Assembly: GCA_015501075.1 (NCBI GenBank)
Contig: JADNYJ010000024.1
Location: forward strand, 248,001-312,000
DNA from: Gymnopilus junonius
Taxonomy: Eukaryota > Basidiomycota > Agaricomycetes > Agaricales > Galerinaceae
Length of the DNA: 64,000 bases
Reading direction: 5' to 3'
Shown: piece by piece, positions 10,831 through 23,342 of the stretch
Position numbering within the stretch: position 1 is the first letter of the stretch
Layout: each line of letters starts with the position of its first letter
Made by a program: the position numbers and the translations under genes
Notes under the pieces: model-generated
Told to the model about the DNA's origin: nothing
The model's input: the letters and a program-made list of their open reading frames with translations, nothing else
Databases searched by the model: none

Positions 10831-13188
10831 TATTCTTCCTCTACTCGAGCCGCCTTGTAACGCCTGACAAGCCTTGTGTTTCGCGCACCATCAGGATGCT
10901 CCTCGACCTCTTGTACGATCTCATAACCCCAAAACTTTGGAAGCACAATAATCCACAGCCAGTAATACAAGCCGCATAACTATATTATATATAGATTGAG
11001 AGACCGCAAGCTTTAGATGTAGGACAACCACTTACGAGAAGGAGGACAATGCCCGCCACGCAGTAGCTGTAATATGATTGTTAAAATCCTGACTGAAAGC
11101 CCGAACTCCAAAGAAAACTCACGTCGCGTACCAGAACGAGACGTCAGCATGCCCAGGTTCTGGTGGGACCCTAGGAGTAGCGTTATTACGATTTGGAACC
11201 CGATGGCGCAAGACTCGCATACCATGGCAAAACAAGAAGAAGGGTGCAGGAGGCGAGATAAAGAATGATCACGATATTCCTGGCCTGGAAATTTGCAGGC
11301 TCCACGCCCTCATCCTGTCTCCGCTTTCGCAAGATCCAGATGCCGAATGCCATTGCGCAATGAAAAACCTGCATAGAGAAATTAAAATGCGTGCTATTAT
11401 TGGGAAAATAGAGTCGTACTAAGTTCGGATAGGAGGCTAAATCCACAACGAAATTGAAAGCATCTTTGGCTGGCAGTGCTACTATCACCAATATAGTCAA
11501 AAAACCCTTGAGTGCGACCGGCGCAAGAGGAGTCCCAAAAGGTTTTACTGAAGTGAAAAAGGCGGGATACGGGAGTAAGCCTTGCCGAGCTACTTCACGG
11601 ATAATGCGGGCCTTGGGGGGAAATCAACAACAGACGGAGAAAGAAAAAGGATGGCTCACTTGTCCTATAGTCTGTTGTAAATAGCATACAACGAGTGAGA
11701 ATATTGTTCAGTCCATAATCTTTGAAAAACGATTACCACTGCGATCTAAACCTAAGGTTAGCAAAACTTTTAGATGGATTAAAATGACTTACTATGTTAC
11801 CGAAGCAGCTGCACGCAACAAGTAACGGAAATATTCTCGCTCCGGTAGAACCAAAGACTTCGCGAAAGAACAAGACAGCGACTAACTGACCGGAATTTCG
11901 TATCTCTTCACGCGGAACCGCAGCAATATATGCCACATTTATGAAAAGAAACAGAACGGAGACAAGGAAAAGCGAAATAAAGCCAGCCTTGCGGACAGTT
12001 CGGACAGGGTTCTTGCCTCTTACTTCTCCAAGGACATTGAAGGCATTATGGTACCCAACGAAGGCGTGATTCGATTTGACCTTTCAAAAGTTTACTAATG
12101 AAAAAGATGGGAATCAGATGCAGGCTTACAAATGCTGTAGCGAGGGCATTTGCATTCCAGGAAGTCCCCTCGAAAGGTTCATGAAAATTTGCCCATGGGT
12201 TTTCAATTCTGGTCAAGCCAGTAAGCACTGCCATTCCAGTGGCAACGATCCTATTACCGTTAAATAATTATAAGCAGTGACACTATCAAAGTAATCCACT
12301 CACAGAACGAGAGATGATATTTTAAAGAACGTGAAGAAGTTGCTGGCCCTTAAGGACCATTTGGTCGAGATGGCGACACCTGGAAATCACCCCTCAGTCC
12401 GTTACAAATCAAAATTTATCCTGGAAATCAGTACATACTGCCTACAGTCACTATCACCATGGCCACGGCGAGAGTCGTCTGGCTTCGTGGAGTAATTGGG
12501 ATGTCGAAAGCAGACAGAGTATATTGAGCAAAAACAAGGGCATTGGAGGCGCTGAATCTGTAGTTACGGTTTGACGGTTTGAGAACGTCGTCGTATTGCA
12601 CATAAAGAGAAACATACGAAGTTAGAACTGCGGTGACTGCAAATGCAGTGGAAATCAAAAAACGGGGCTTTGGATACGCTTGTTCTAGGTAAACGACCTC
12701 TGCCCCAGACCTGTGAGGGAACATAGACGCAAGCTCGCTGTATATGGCTAGTCCAGCTTATTATCGTCCGAAATGCTGTCAGCACTCTAGAAAGATACCT
12801 TGTATATGAAGTTGCTCACCAAATGCAAATATGGGTGCCAGAACCCAAAATGCCAAAAGTAGGGCAATTGAACCCACCGAGTTCAAGATAACGCCGGGGA
12901 CAGCGTAAATTCCAGATCTTAAGAGGCATGGTGAGAATTACAGACAAGCCTCCTGTGTTCAAAGTCTTACCCAATAATTTGCCCGATATTCAGCATGGTT
13001 GCAGATACAAGTGTCACTTCGCGTCCAAGGACATCTGCCTGAAGACAGTTGAATGAGCAGATAAGAAAGTCTGGTGGACGTGTGTATACCTTTTCCACAG
13101 GTGCAAGTACTGGCCGAAGTCCTGTTGTTGAAAGCAAGGGAGCTGTCTCGTCTTCGGGTGGGGGGGCTTCATAATCATCGATTTGCAT
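10831..13188 (-). CDS. MUP1-like amino-acid (methionine) permease, APC superfamily
   Basis: This is a multi-exon plasma-membrane amino-acid transporter of the L-type/Mup1 group. The protein starts MQIDDYEAPPPEDETAPLLS, a hydrophilic acidic cytosolic tail, and reaches the first membrane helix at SATMLNIGQIIG. Further hydrophobic segments follow, including FLISTAFAVTAVLTSYVSLY, ILGIPITPRS-type loops, and the conserved AYIAAVPREEIRNSGQLVAVLFF with SCFGN near 11780-11940. That last pattern is typical of fungal Mup1-type methionine permeases. The C-terminus reads GLYYWLWIIVLPKFWGYEIV and ends in a charged tail with stop at 10831-10833. Methionine is the best guess for substrate, but related proteins carry other neutral amino acids. 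Confidence 0.82.
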
Positions 13189-13713
13189 CTTGAGAGTAGG
13201 ACCCTGAAGGTGCTTGACGAGATTGAAAAGAGAATGTGTGTCGCATCGACATAGACTATTGGTATCTATCGTGTATGGACGCGTCCACGTACACCATCCC
13301 GAGACGGAGTGGCGTCATACGCGTTTCATCTCACACTGCTCATTATTCATGGCCTCGTAATAGCAGACAAGGTAAACGGAGCCAGTCAACAGATCAGGAC
13401 CCCACAGTGAATTCTTCAGTCCGCAGGAAAAAAAAAAACAAAGAGTCGACTAGTAGTCAATATGGTTAACAACTTCAAGAAGAGAGAAGATCGAAATGAA
13501 TTCTAACGTGATCGCGGCAATGCGGCTAATCGGCCGGCTGCGCTACTGGTTTATAAGCGCCCAGGACCTCACTCAGCGCATTAAATGAATTTATTGGATG
13601 GAATGAAAGACTAAGGCTACAAATGGCATGCGGCAATACTGAGAAGTCATGGTCTAAAATGTCTTTTAAGTGTCCTTTGACTTGTATGTGGTGAAAATAT
13701 CTGAGAGGCTTTT
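13189..13713. other. Intergenic region between the permease and the secreted-repeat gene
   Basis: This contains the permease promoter and the 3' end of the next minus-strand gene. A short A-run lies near 13429-13440. I see no supported gene, RNA or repeat. Confidence 0.4.
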
Positions 13714-16322
13714 CTAGGCCGCCGCAGCATTACACTGGCTCTGCTGCGCGTTGCACGAAGCAACAGTGAAGCCATTCTTGTTCCCAGAGGAGTTGGCAGC
13801 GTTTGCGCACTGGTTGTTCTGAACATCGCTGTATCAAAAAGAATCAGAAAGCGTATAATTCTTATAGCCTTGTTTATTCACCAAGATCGTTGGATTGCGC
13901 TCTTTTGGTCATTGAATGCAGAGTTACCCGTCACTTGAAACTTTCCATCACTGGTAGCGGTCACCGGTGGTGCGGTAACACCTCCAAGTGCGCCAGTGAA
14001 TGTTTGGAGGTTTGCAGTGGCTAATGTATTCGCAACACTTGAGGACGTGCTATCAGAAGAGGCACTTGAAGATGTGGCGTTTGAGGGCGCGCTTCCAGCA
14101 TTGCCGTCATTGGTAGTCTTGGTGGCCGCATTATTAACTGAAGGTGCATTGGCGGCAGCGGCGTTTGACCCAGTTGGTGCCTGTTGGATTTTAATTTGCG
14201 TTCCTGACAACATCAGCAGGAACAAATGCTTACTGCTACAACAGGGCGGCCTTGGTTGTCGATTTCCTGGACAGCAGCGAAATCCTGGACAATACACTGC
14301 ATTTAGCAACAGTTCATGAAATACAGGAAAGGCCTAGTTACCGTCTTGATACCAAAGACAGCATTAAAGGCATCCGCTTGTGCTCCAGTTCCTTTTGTGG
14401 CAGTATCAGCAGCAGCCTCGGCTTTGGCACATGTAGCCTTGGCAGTAGCATCAGCTCCGCAAGAGTTGGTCAAAGTGTCGCATATGAATTCTGCGCTATT
14501 AGTGAGGAACAATGGGAACTGAAGAAAGGCAATAGCCTACGGGTGATAATATCAATATTGTCAGCGGATCCGTGGTTGAAAGATGCTAAGAATCTTTAGG
14601 TGCAAAACATGCATTGAATAAATGATCAACGTACTTTGATCTGCTGGTTCGAAACTGGTTTCCTTCCTGTTATCGAACCCAACACCGAATTTAATTTGCG
14701 GAACTGAGCATTTGCCGAAGTTTCCAACACTGCTGTCTGCAGCAACGGAAGCTGCAGTTGCGGTCGCCGCAGCCGCCTCCGAAGTGACAGAGGTAGTCGC
14801 TGGGGCGGCATTAGCAGGGGCTGCATTGGAACCAGTGCTCGCAGATACTACATTGCCTTGATCATCTATAACTGTAACCGATGCAAAGTCCTAGATATCA
14901 AATGCCAGTTGCGTAAGATCACTCGTCAAATATAAAAATTTTACATCAATTACCGTTTGGATACCAAACACGGCGTTGAACGCGTCTGCTTGAGCACCAG
15001 TCTTCACAGTAGCGGCATCAGCAGCACTCTCAGCTTGGGCGCATAGATCTTTGGCAGCTTGATTTGCCTTGCAGCTATTTGTTAATGTATCACAAATGAA
15101 CTCTGCACGAATGAAACTATGCAAGTCGGCGACAAAGAACGGACTAACTGGTTATAATGTCAATGTTGTCGGCGGATCCATGGTTGAAAGAAGCTGAGGC
15201 AACATGTCAGAATGTCAATGTTTCAACCAGGTCAAATAAGATTTACTTTTGTCCGCAGGTTGGAAGCTGGTTTCCTTGCGGCCGTCGAATCCGACACCAA
15301 ATTCAATTTGAGGGGTAGAGCAGCTGCCGAAGTCAGCCCCGTTTACGCTAGTGGATGTTGCAGCGGGAGCAGCAGCCGTAGTCGCCGCCCCATTTCCAGC
15401 TTGCACTGTAACAGCATCTGTTGGCGTAGACACAGTTCCAGAAACGGTAACAGTGATAGTGACATCCTCTGTGAAACAGCATAAGATACGCCAAGCGAGC
15501 TTATGCATCAATGCACTTACAACACAGGCACTACTGGTCGCGTCCGGTTGAGCGAGGAGAACACCCCGCTGTCGCGCTCTCGGTTGAGCTGGCCGCCGCA
15601 CTAGACCTTGGGAATCAAATGAGTCGTATGTAGGTTCTGGAATAGAATACACTTACTGCACAACAGATCCACTCTGTCCGAATGGGAACGTGTTAGCTTG
15701 TGAACCTTTAAGGACAGTCTTCCCCAATGCAGGGTCGAAGAAAAGGTTTGGGTCGTTGGCTGGATCTTGAGCTTGAACGAGGCCGTTGAGTTCATGATTC
15801 CTCGGAGCCTTCTGACAGAAGACTGAGTTGCGCAGGGCAGGAGGATTTTGAGTGAAATCCTGAGCTATGACTTAGCGTGCAGATAGACATTTCTAAAGGG
15901 ACCACATACTGGAGGTGTATTTTTCTCGACCTGGCGGTATTCAACGGCTGCTGCGACCATGGCAGCTGCTGTCGCGGCATCGAATTGTTGGCTAGCATCT
16001 GATAAGATTAAGAATAAATCCAACACAGAGAAATAGCCAAGACCATCGCACCAATAATCTGATCCGCCAAGTCCTGTTGTGAACATTCCGGTTGCGCAGC
16101 AAGCAAGGGAGTAACGGCTTGGCCAGCTAGGGTACCACAGACGGCTCCAGGGCAAGCATCCCGGATTTTCTGAAGAACAGCGGGTTGTTCTTGGCCGAAT
16201 CTTCTGGGATATAGATACACTGCACGTCCATCTCGCTCAAGCCATTGTCCACGGGCAGAAACCACTGAAGAAATAGCAAATATAGACAAGGCCAAAAGAG
16301 CATAATTGGGTTTCAAGACCAT
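13714..16322 (-). CDS. Secreted protein of unknown function with a duplicated cysteine-containing module
   Basis: The protein begins MVLKPNYALLALSIFAISSVVSA, a clear signal peptide, followed by RGQWLERDGRAVYLYPRR. The middle holds two copies of a two-part module. Part one ends in FGVGFDxRKETSFQPAD (copies near 15240-15345 and 14630-14740). Part two starts FICDTLTNSC and ends TGAQADAFNAVFGIxTV (copies near 14950-15110 and 14340-14490). Ala/Thr/Ser-rich linkers that look O-glycosylated separate them. The C-terminus has a further Asn/Ala/Ser-rich stretch and ends ASCNAQQSQCNAAAA. Even Cys spacing suggests disulfides. I do not recognise an enzyme domain; a cell-wall, matrix or secreted structural role is inference only. 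Exon borders in the linkers are approximate. Confidence 0.75.
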
Positions 16323-18912
16323 ATTGAAAAGCGTCTAGGAAGCGAAGAAAAGCGTGCAAAGGGGGGCCTAGGAAGGAAAAGAGCGCTCAGAAAATGAAGG
16401 AAAGGGGACACCTGGTCAAAGTCGAATGAAAGAGAAAGAAACGGCGAAGACACTAGTGTCGATGGTTCGCGGAACCAGGAGAATCAAAGAGAAATAAATT
16501 TCTTCCAGTGCATTGCGCTTCCTTTATAGTGCGAGGTATCGCGTTCCTGGCCATAAACCAAGCCTTCGAAAGTGGCCGATATAATACCGAGTTGCTTTGC
16601 CAACAACAGAGTACAACGACCGCTTAACGTTTTCGCGTATGAGGTCAATTTCTGAGCCCTGGCTCATGGGAAAACGGCGAGCATAGAAATTCCATTTAGA
16701 ATAGTGAGTTGTACGACCCTTCACAAGAAGCCAAGAATGAAGTAGATGTGCAAGCATATATGTACTAGTATACGTAGTGTTCAGTGCACATATATTCTTT
16801 CAAGCAAGGGACTATTTAAGTAAAGTCTACATAACGAAGTTTAGCAAGTCTATAACTCGGGATCGACCCACCTTGGTCCTTCACGTCGCGATAGACAGGT
16901 AATTTATGTACAATGTAGATCTGCAAGGCAGAGGCCGCGCTTTAATCGTTTCAGTAATAAAAACCATGATTCCAATTCCCAACAATTCCCTCTCCTTTCA
17001 TCGTGCATTCTCCAAACGGTAAGGCCATTCCGTGCATGTCTGGACCAGATGGGACGCAATCAGCAGATAGAGGCAGATAGTCCGATAGCAACCATGATCC
17101 CCGGATATTCTGATTCCATGCTGGCGCATACTTATCAGCGTGCGATGCCAAAGTCGAGGACCATCACAGAGCCTACCAATAATCACCACCTCGATAGCAT
17201 TAAAGATTCCAAAGTATTTTCTCACCTGTTTGGCGGCACAAACTTGAGAGCAGGGAGGAGCAGGGCAAACCTCTCGTTGTCATCACAGCGGAGGCGCGTC
17301 CTTAAGTTAAAACCTCCGATGGCGGTGATCGTGTCTTACCAGCTATACGGATGACATTCGACAGGATCAGTAATGCCATTGCCTATTTGATCGCGCCCTG
17401 GGTCCTGTATAGTGGAAAGTTTATGTTCACTGTCATGCCATGCCAATTCCAATCAGATTGGCTAGCGACGAAGTTGAATCTCGTCGTATTTGAACCACAT
17501 GTTGTTCCATGACGGCAGCACATATCATAACCAGCTACTATTAGTTTTCAGTTCGGAGGCCACCTGAAGCTCGAAGCACCAGGAAGGCGCAAACTAGTTT
17601 AGAAGACATGAACAGAGGCATAAAGAGCAGGGCAAAGTATTGAAGTACCTACCTGCATGTCGGGTCTATCAGCTGCGGTCCTCAAAATCTTGGCATCGTC
17701 GGACTTCCTTAACTATTTGACACGACTTGAGCAAGTGCACCGCGGTAAGTAGATGCTGTCGCGTACACCAGCAAGTGGCGTTTACCCTCCACATCCATGC
17801 AAAATGAAGAGAGAACATTAACGAAGGATATGAAACCTGGGACCTCGACAGAGAACAGCAAGAGCAAAATTTCTTTGCAAAAGCTAGAACGTCTCTTCAA
17901 CGGATTGGAGATGACTGTCTGCAAGGATGACGCAAACTTGGTCATTATACCATGATAGGGAATATTTGCCCCCATGTGACTTAGTTGAGCCATGCCGGCA
18001 ACAATGTCCCAACCCAGAGGTCGGCTCGACTGAATACGGTCCTGTCACGAGTTCTCCAATCCTTCAAAGCCGTGGTCCCTAGTAGTTAATTAGTGATTAG
18101 CCCTTTGCCTGCCTTATGATGCCCTCCGTTCCTTTTCAACACGCTTGCGGAGGAGTTTGGCAACAGGAGAAAGCGAGATGAAGGAATCGTGCAGCTCCGC
18201 AGAAATTGGCGGACGACGCTTCCAAGCTCAGCAGCATTAAAATGGAAACATCGGAAGACATGTCATCGTAGTGGGCAGCAGTGAGATCCCAAATCCTGTA
18301 CCAAAAGGTTGGATGACTTGTCGTGAAGCTTGAAGCGATAGAAATTCGAACATGGCATTTCGAATGAGGGCATCTACAAAACGGCCTGGAGAAAGAAACC
18401 TGTGTAACGTTTCTGCTTCTATTGTCCTGCAGTGAGAAATTCGTAAGATTGTCAAAAAAAGACCCATGATAACTAACCTGCTGATAAGGCGAAAAGGGCA
18501 TTTCGGGACGCTTTGCTAAGATTGTGGGACTTGCTTTATAATGGCTGGACCGTGGCCAAAGGAATGGAGTATTGAGGAACAGGAACATTTATTATCATAA
18601 TCGTGCTAGCTAGCAGCGCCTCCAGACAATTCCTCCATATACTAGCCCGTAATTCTGTGAACTGTTCGAGGTAAGTATGGAGGTCAAAATTGTAAAGGCC
18701 TATGATAAGATGAACTGCACAAGAGGAGGGTGTGGGCTCCACTCAAGAGACAAGGGTGGACTCAACGTAAAATTCAGCAACGAAAAGAAAGGTTTACTTC
18801 CGACTTTAGTCTACACGTGGTCACGCAAAAGATAGCTGCTTGGTTATATTTATCTTGCAAAACACAAATTCGTCTCTAACGAAATGACACTTTCGGACCA
18901 CCGTCGATAGTT
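16323..18912. other. 2.6 kb stretch without a convincing gene
   Basis: The right part of the secreted gene's promoter occupies the start. Beyond about 16,800 only short open frames appear, such as 17709-17993 (-) and 18136-18588 (-). Their translations show no family motif, though the segment reading LHRFLSPGRFVDALIRNAMFEFLS (split here by a stop-free but short frame) has protein-like composition. A decayed gene or a long non-coding transcript is possible. Confidence 0.35.
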
Positions 18913-19498
18913 TTAGTGGTGATGCTCCGCGTGGTGTTCTTCGCCTTGGTAGTCAAGAGCGTAGACTGGGGATGACTCGTAAGACATCCTGAAAGACAGA
19001 AAATGTTAGTGGGACACGCACCGGAACCGCATTCTGTGCAACGGGCTTGCTTATCCTTCTTCAGAGTAAACCAAAGAACGTCATGGGAATCGGCTGGGAC
19101 ACCCGAGCATCCAACAATACGCTCAACGTCCTAATTAAGACATGAGTAAACAGGTGAGAAAGACGTGACGCGCAAGAAGGATCACATACGAAGGAAGGAA
19201 CGAGGACAGGATTGGCCTTGGTGCCAAGACGGCTAGCATCGAGGCCACTGTCGTCGAAAACATTGACACCCTCCAATTCACCAAGCAACTGTAGACGCTC
19301 GAGACCGGTGGCTTGTTCAAGGTCGGTGGGAACTGTGCCGGGCTTCGCACCAGGACCGACCAAGGAAGGTGGAGGAGGACCTCCGGACAGCACGCGAACG
19401 CTGGAGGAGAAGGCGCGGACGGAGGAGGAAGAAGGCTTAGCAGAGGCGCGTACTGCCAAAGCGCCAGGACGAGCTGCACGGACAGCGGTTTTGAACAT
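18913..19498 (-). CDS. COX4: Cytochrome c oxidase subunit Vb / fungal COX4
   Basis: This is the nuclear-encoded zinc-binding subunit of respiratory complex IV. Three exons (19498-19190, 19130-19022, 18965-18913) total 471 nt, 156 residues, in frame. The N-terminus MFKTAVRAARPGALAVRASA with a following Ser/Arg-rich stretch is a mitochondrial presequence. The zinc site is seen as VGCSG in exon 2 and CTECGS at its end, with the family block GVPADSHDVLWF between them. The last exon gives VYALDYQGEEHHAEHHH. I chose the ATG at 19498 over an upstream in-frame one because it begins the presequence. The second intron is 56 nt; a shorter alternative acceptor would add residues inside the conserved CGSVYALD block. 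Confidence 0.92.
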
Positions 19499-19725
19499 GG
19501 CTTTCGAGTGGAATATGCTCTGACAAGACACGGACAGTGGATTTGTTGGTCTGTCACGCGTTATAGTCACTCCGGCCTCTCCCGTATCGCTCTCGATTGC
19601 AACTCGATTGCTCTCGACTCAGACATAAGCCCTGTTCGTCAATCAATCGTCAAGTACTATCATAGAATACAGAGCAGTTGTAGCCATGTGCTTATATCGC
19701 TAATTAAAATCATAAAATCGAATCC

Positions 19726-22700
19726 CTACTCATGTTTACCGGATTCTTCGTCGCTCTTTACATCGTGTAACTTGGTTTCATTAAGCAGGCCAAGGCGACC
19801 GAAAATGGCTTCCTGGCGCTCTTGATCAGCTACGGCCAGGTTTTGTGAAGCTCCAAACACTTCATCCATCTCTTCGAGAGTCAGGCCTACGTTGTCAAGG
19901 AAAGGTGAATAGTGGGTGCAAACATTTGCTTTTCTATCAGACCTTTTGTTTCCGGGACCTGAAAATAGGATCGTCATTAGTATCATGAAAAGTAGGTTAG
20001 TGTCTAAAAACCCTTACAAAGAACAGAATAAACACTCCTCCCAAGAAAGAGAACACCTAATCAATGGTTGAGATGGCATGTGCATGGAGGTCACCAAACT
20101 CACCCCAAAGAATACGAAGGTCCCAAATCGCAGGTGGGTAAGCATGGTTGGAGTAACCTACAGCGGCGACATTAGAATACACCAAAATTAAACTATGGAA
20201 GGCTTACTTGTCCAACTACACATGACATGGTGATTACGGCTCTAATAAGATGGTAGAAAATAGTATAGGCAACGTAAAGTACGGACCGATGAAGTTATTC
20301 ATCTTCACAATCATGTAAGTATAACCAAAACAACATATGGTGCGTAACTCACCCAATTAGAAGATGCCGCAATAGACAAGCCCTTTCCACGAACACTCAG
20401 AGGCCAGATCTAATGCGCATTTTAGCATAATTCGAAAGACAGGTAAACTCAATGACTGACTTCAGCAACAAGAATCCATGCACAAGGACCTTGTAAGAGT
20501 GAGAAGTGATACAAAATTCGGGTAGAGGAATCACCAACCCCAGCTGTAGCCAAAGCCTAGAAAATGAAGGGTGGTTAACAGGGAGCCTATTAGATCCTTG
20601 ATGATGTTACTTTACCTATAGCAAAGATCCAAACGAATACGCAGGCAACCCATCCGGCAGCTGAAGTGAAGGTTCATAAGGACCATGTTGACAGCGGTCA
20701 TCCGACTTCACTCACCAACGTGTCTGAGAGAGGCAGCCGGTCAGACATGCAGATGATTCGGAGATCAATGGACTTACGACCCCCAAGAGTCTTCGAATAG
20801 GCCAGTCAAGATAGCAATGATGATATGGCAGCTGGGAAGGATTAATGTTAGAACAGGCATTCTTAATCAAAGAGTAGGTACTACGCAGCCATGAGGAAGG
20901 CGCCAGATACCAAAACCGGTTTCCGACCTAGCTTGTCAACATAGAGGACAGCAGGGATAGTGGCCAAAAACAAACTTCAAAAAGGAAATAAGATCTCAGA
21001 GGGGTCGTTCGTACAGATAGGAACGTACACAATTCCGACAACCCCAGTGGCAAGAAGCGATAAGGCATTTCCAGTCAACCCAAGAGACTGGAAGATACTT
21101 GGTGCGTAGTACAAAATTGCGTTAATTCCGGCTGTTCGAGCCATTGTTAGAGAAATCACAAGGAGGGAAGAGGGGACGCACTCCACTGTTGGAAGAACAT
21201 AGTCCTAGAATCCCAATCATTGGCGCCGATTTTTCTTGAAACACAATGCAATAGTTTTTTTGCAGACTTACAAAGTTCCGACAGCGACGCGATACAGCAA
21301 AGCTACATCAAAAAATCAGTTATGGCACAGGAAGTCGTTTGTGATGAAACCTACTCCTGTCCGTGATGAGGCTGAAATAATCGTATAAACCGAGCTTGAA
21401 ATTGGAACTGAAACTGCCATCTTGGTACTGAGGGAATTTTATCTCCGAAGTCTCTTTTTCGAAGAGGTACTGAGCACGGATTTCCCTGAATGAAAAAAAA
21501 GGAAAAAAATAGTTAAGCACCAACAATTTCAAACTTCCCGAAGACTGACAGAAATTCTATCTGAACCAAGTCAGAATCCGGGGGAAGCCTCCGCGCATTG
21601 CTGAGAACCGTCAGGGCCTCGTCATCCCTTCCTTGGTTGACCAACCAACTGAAATCCTGGATTAGAACAGATAACATAACTCCATTGGAGAAACGTACCG
21701 TGGGGAGAAGGGCATGAACAAGATCCCTACACCTAAAATTAAAGCAGGGACCAGTTGAAGAGCCAAAGGAATTCTCCATGCTGCCTCGTGCTGTCCAGAT
21801 CCTGTACCTCCGATGTAATTTGTACCTAAGTGGCAGGAGGAGTAAAATTATCCGTGCTAAGATAATTTGAGCTGATGATTCGTACCGAAGTCTATCCAGA
21901 AAGAAACCATGATGCCAAAGGTGATGGCAAGTTGCTGGAGAGCAACTAGACTCCCACGTACTTCTGGTGGCGCGATTTCGGCGTTGTAGAGCGGGACGGC
22001 CATACTGAGAGAGCCAACACCTAGACCGGTGATAAAACGCCCTGCAAGAAATATTCGGTATCAATTAGGAATCTCCTCTTGAATGTGGTGTTAGCACGTA
22101 CCTCCGAAAATGGAGGAAGGAGCAAAAGCAGAAGTTTGAACAATTACACCAATGCAGAACACAATGACAGCTACAATAGCGAAAAAACCTTCAACCTCTC
22201 AATACAACGAACTGACAGCAAACCGCGTACCTAGAACAATAGTATATTTCCTTGACAGTTTGTCAGCGAGATAGCCTGCAAAGTGCAGTTGAGACATGAG
22301 CAAAAAATCCGGACCGATTGCGATATTGACCGACCTGTCATGAGTACACCTGCCCAAGCGCCAAGTTCAAGGATAGCGGTAAGCCAGCCTTTCTTGCTTG
22401 GATCTGCGACTGCGTCGCCCATTCGATTGTCAAAAGAGGTCATTCTGGAAGCAGATATCAGTCTTTTGGTCATACACAATGCGCGTTCAATTGCCTACGC
22501 GAGCACTCCGGAAAAGACACCCTACCAGATATAAATGAGAAAAGTATAATATAGAACGTATGAATTGTTACCGACCTGGTTGTAGCCTGCACATATCGCC
22601 CTCTCCGTAAGTGAAATCAGAAACACCTAGTAGAGGATGTATACCATATAATCTGTGTAACAGAGTTAGAAAAAGAATAACATGTATAAATTGGGACTTG

Positions 22701-22889
22701 CAGTCCTCCAAGTGATGCGAATACGGCAGTAGCAAAGACTCTCCGATTATGAACTAGCCCAGCCTAGCCAAAGGATAAGTTACATGTTAACTCACGTCCA
22801 GAGAGAGTGCTCACCCATCCGGACTGTCCAGTGAGGGCCTTGCGACGGCTTGCGGCAAAATTACTGGAATCGACGTGACCTCCACCCAT
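19726..22889 (-). CDS. Sugar:proton symporter-type MFS transporter
   Basis: This is a 12-helix major facilitator of the sugar porter family, split into many short exons. The start reads [21 protein letters not shown]. Family signatures visible are FDNRMGDAV with [21 protein letters not shown] (22280-22440), [19 protein letters not shown] near 21960-22040, [15 protein letters not shown] near 21600-21700, [18 protein letters not shown] near 21070-21150, and [10 protein letters not shown] near 19870. The C-tail ends in a charged segment with stop at 19726-19728. The sequence resembles fungal quinate/hexose-type permeases; the substrate cannot be told from sequence alone. Spacing to COX4 is only 227 bases, both on the minus strand. 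Confidence 0.85.
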
Positions 22890-23342
22890 AGCAGATAACT
22901 TTCGAGAGGGCGTTCGTAGAAAGCAGTTCCAACCCACATCCGGGCCTCTTATAAAAATCGTCGACCTGCTTTCGCTGTATTTTCGGATATCAAAGCAGAA
23001 GAGGTCAACAAATTCCACCCTCCCCATGGGCCGCCATTGTTCCATATTTCTCGTGTCATGAGTTCTTAGCGGAATCATCGGTCCGGAATAAGCGTTACCT
23101 TGCCCCGCACCGAAATCGAAAAATTTCCCAAAACTCAAGAGCGACACCAAGCGGTGGATTTAAAGCGAATATATTATACGATCGAGGATTGCGGACTAGC
23201 CACATGGTCAATAATGAACTATAGATAACATGGACGAACCACATCATGAATGCAAATCTCTCAAAGTCCGTTACATTGAAAAAGGGTCTAGGTCAAGGAG
23301 TCCGTATTAGATGACAACGTCGGAAGGAGGCGCCCGGTACTT
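22890..23342. other. Promoter region of the sugar transporter
   Basis: This 453-base spacer lies between two minus-strand genes. The open frame at 22764-23150 (-) overlaps the transporter start and is an upstream extension, not a separate gene. Nothing else is supported. Confidence 0.4.

Noticed and set aside
14252..14599. Plus-strand open frames opposite the secreted-repeat gene
   Set aside because: They mirror the Ala/Thr-rich minus-strand exons and change when the repeat copy changes; shadows of the real gene.
18989..19017. A 29-nt intron in COX4
   Set aside because: Too short for splicing, and it would insert residues into the conserved CGSVYALD block. The 56-nt intron at 18966-19021 is in frame and gives the expected sequence.
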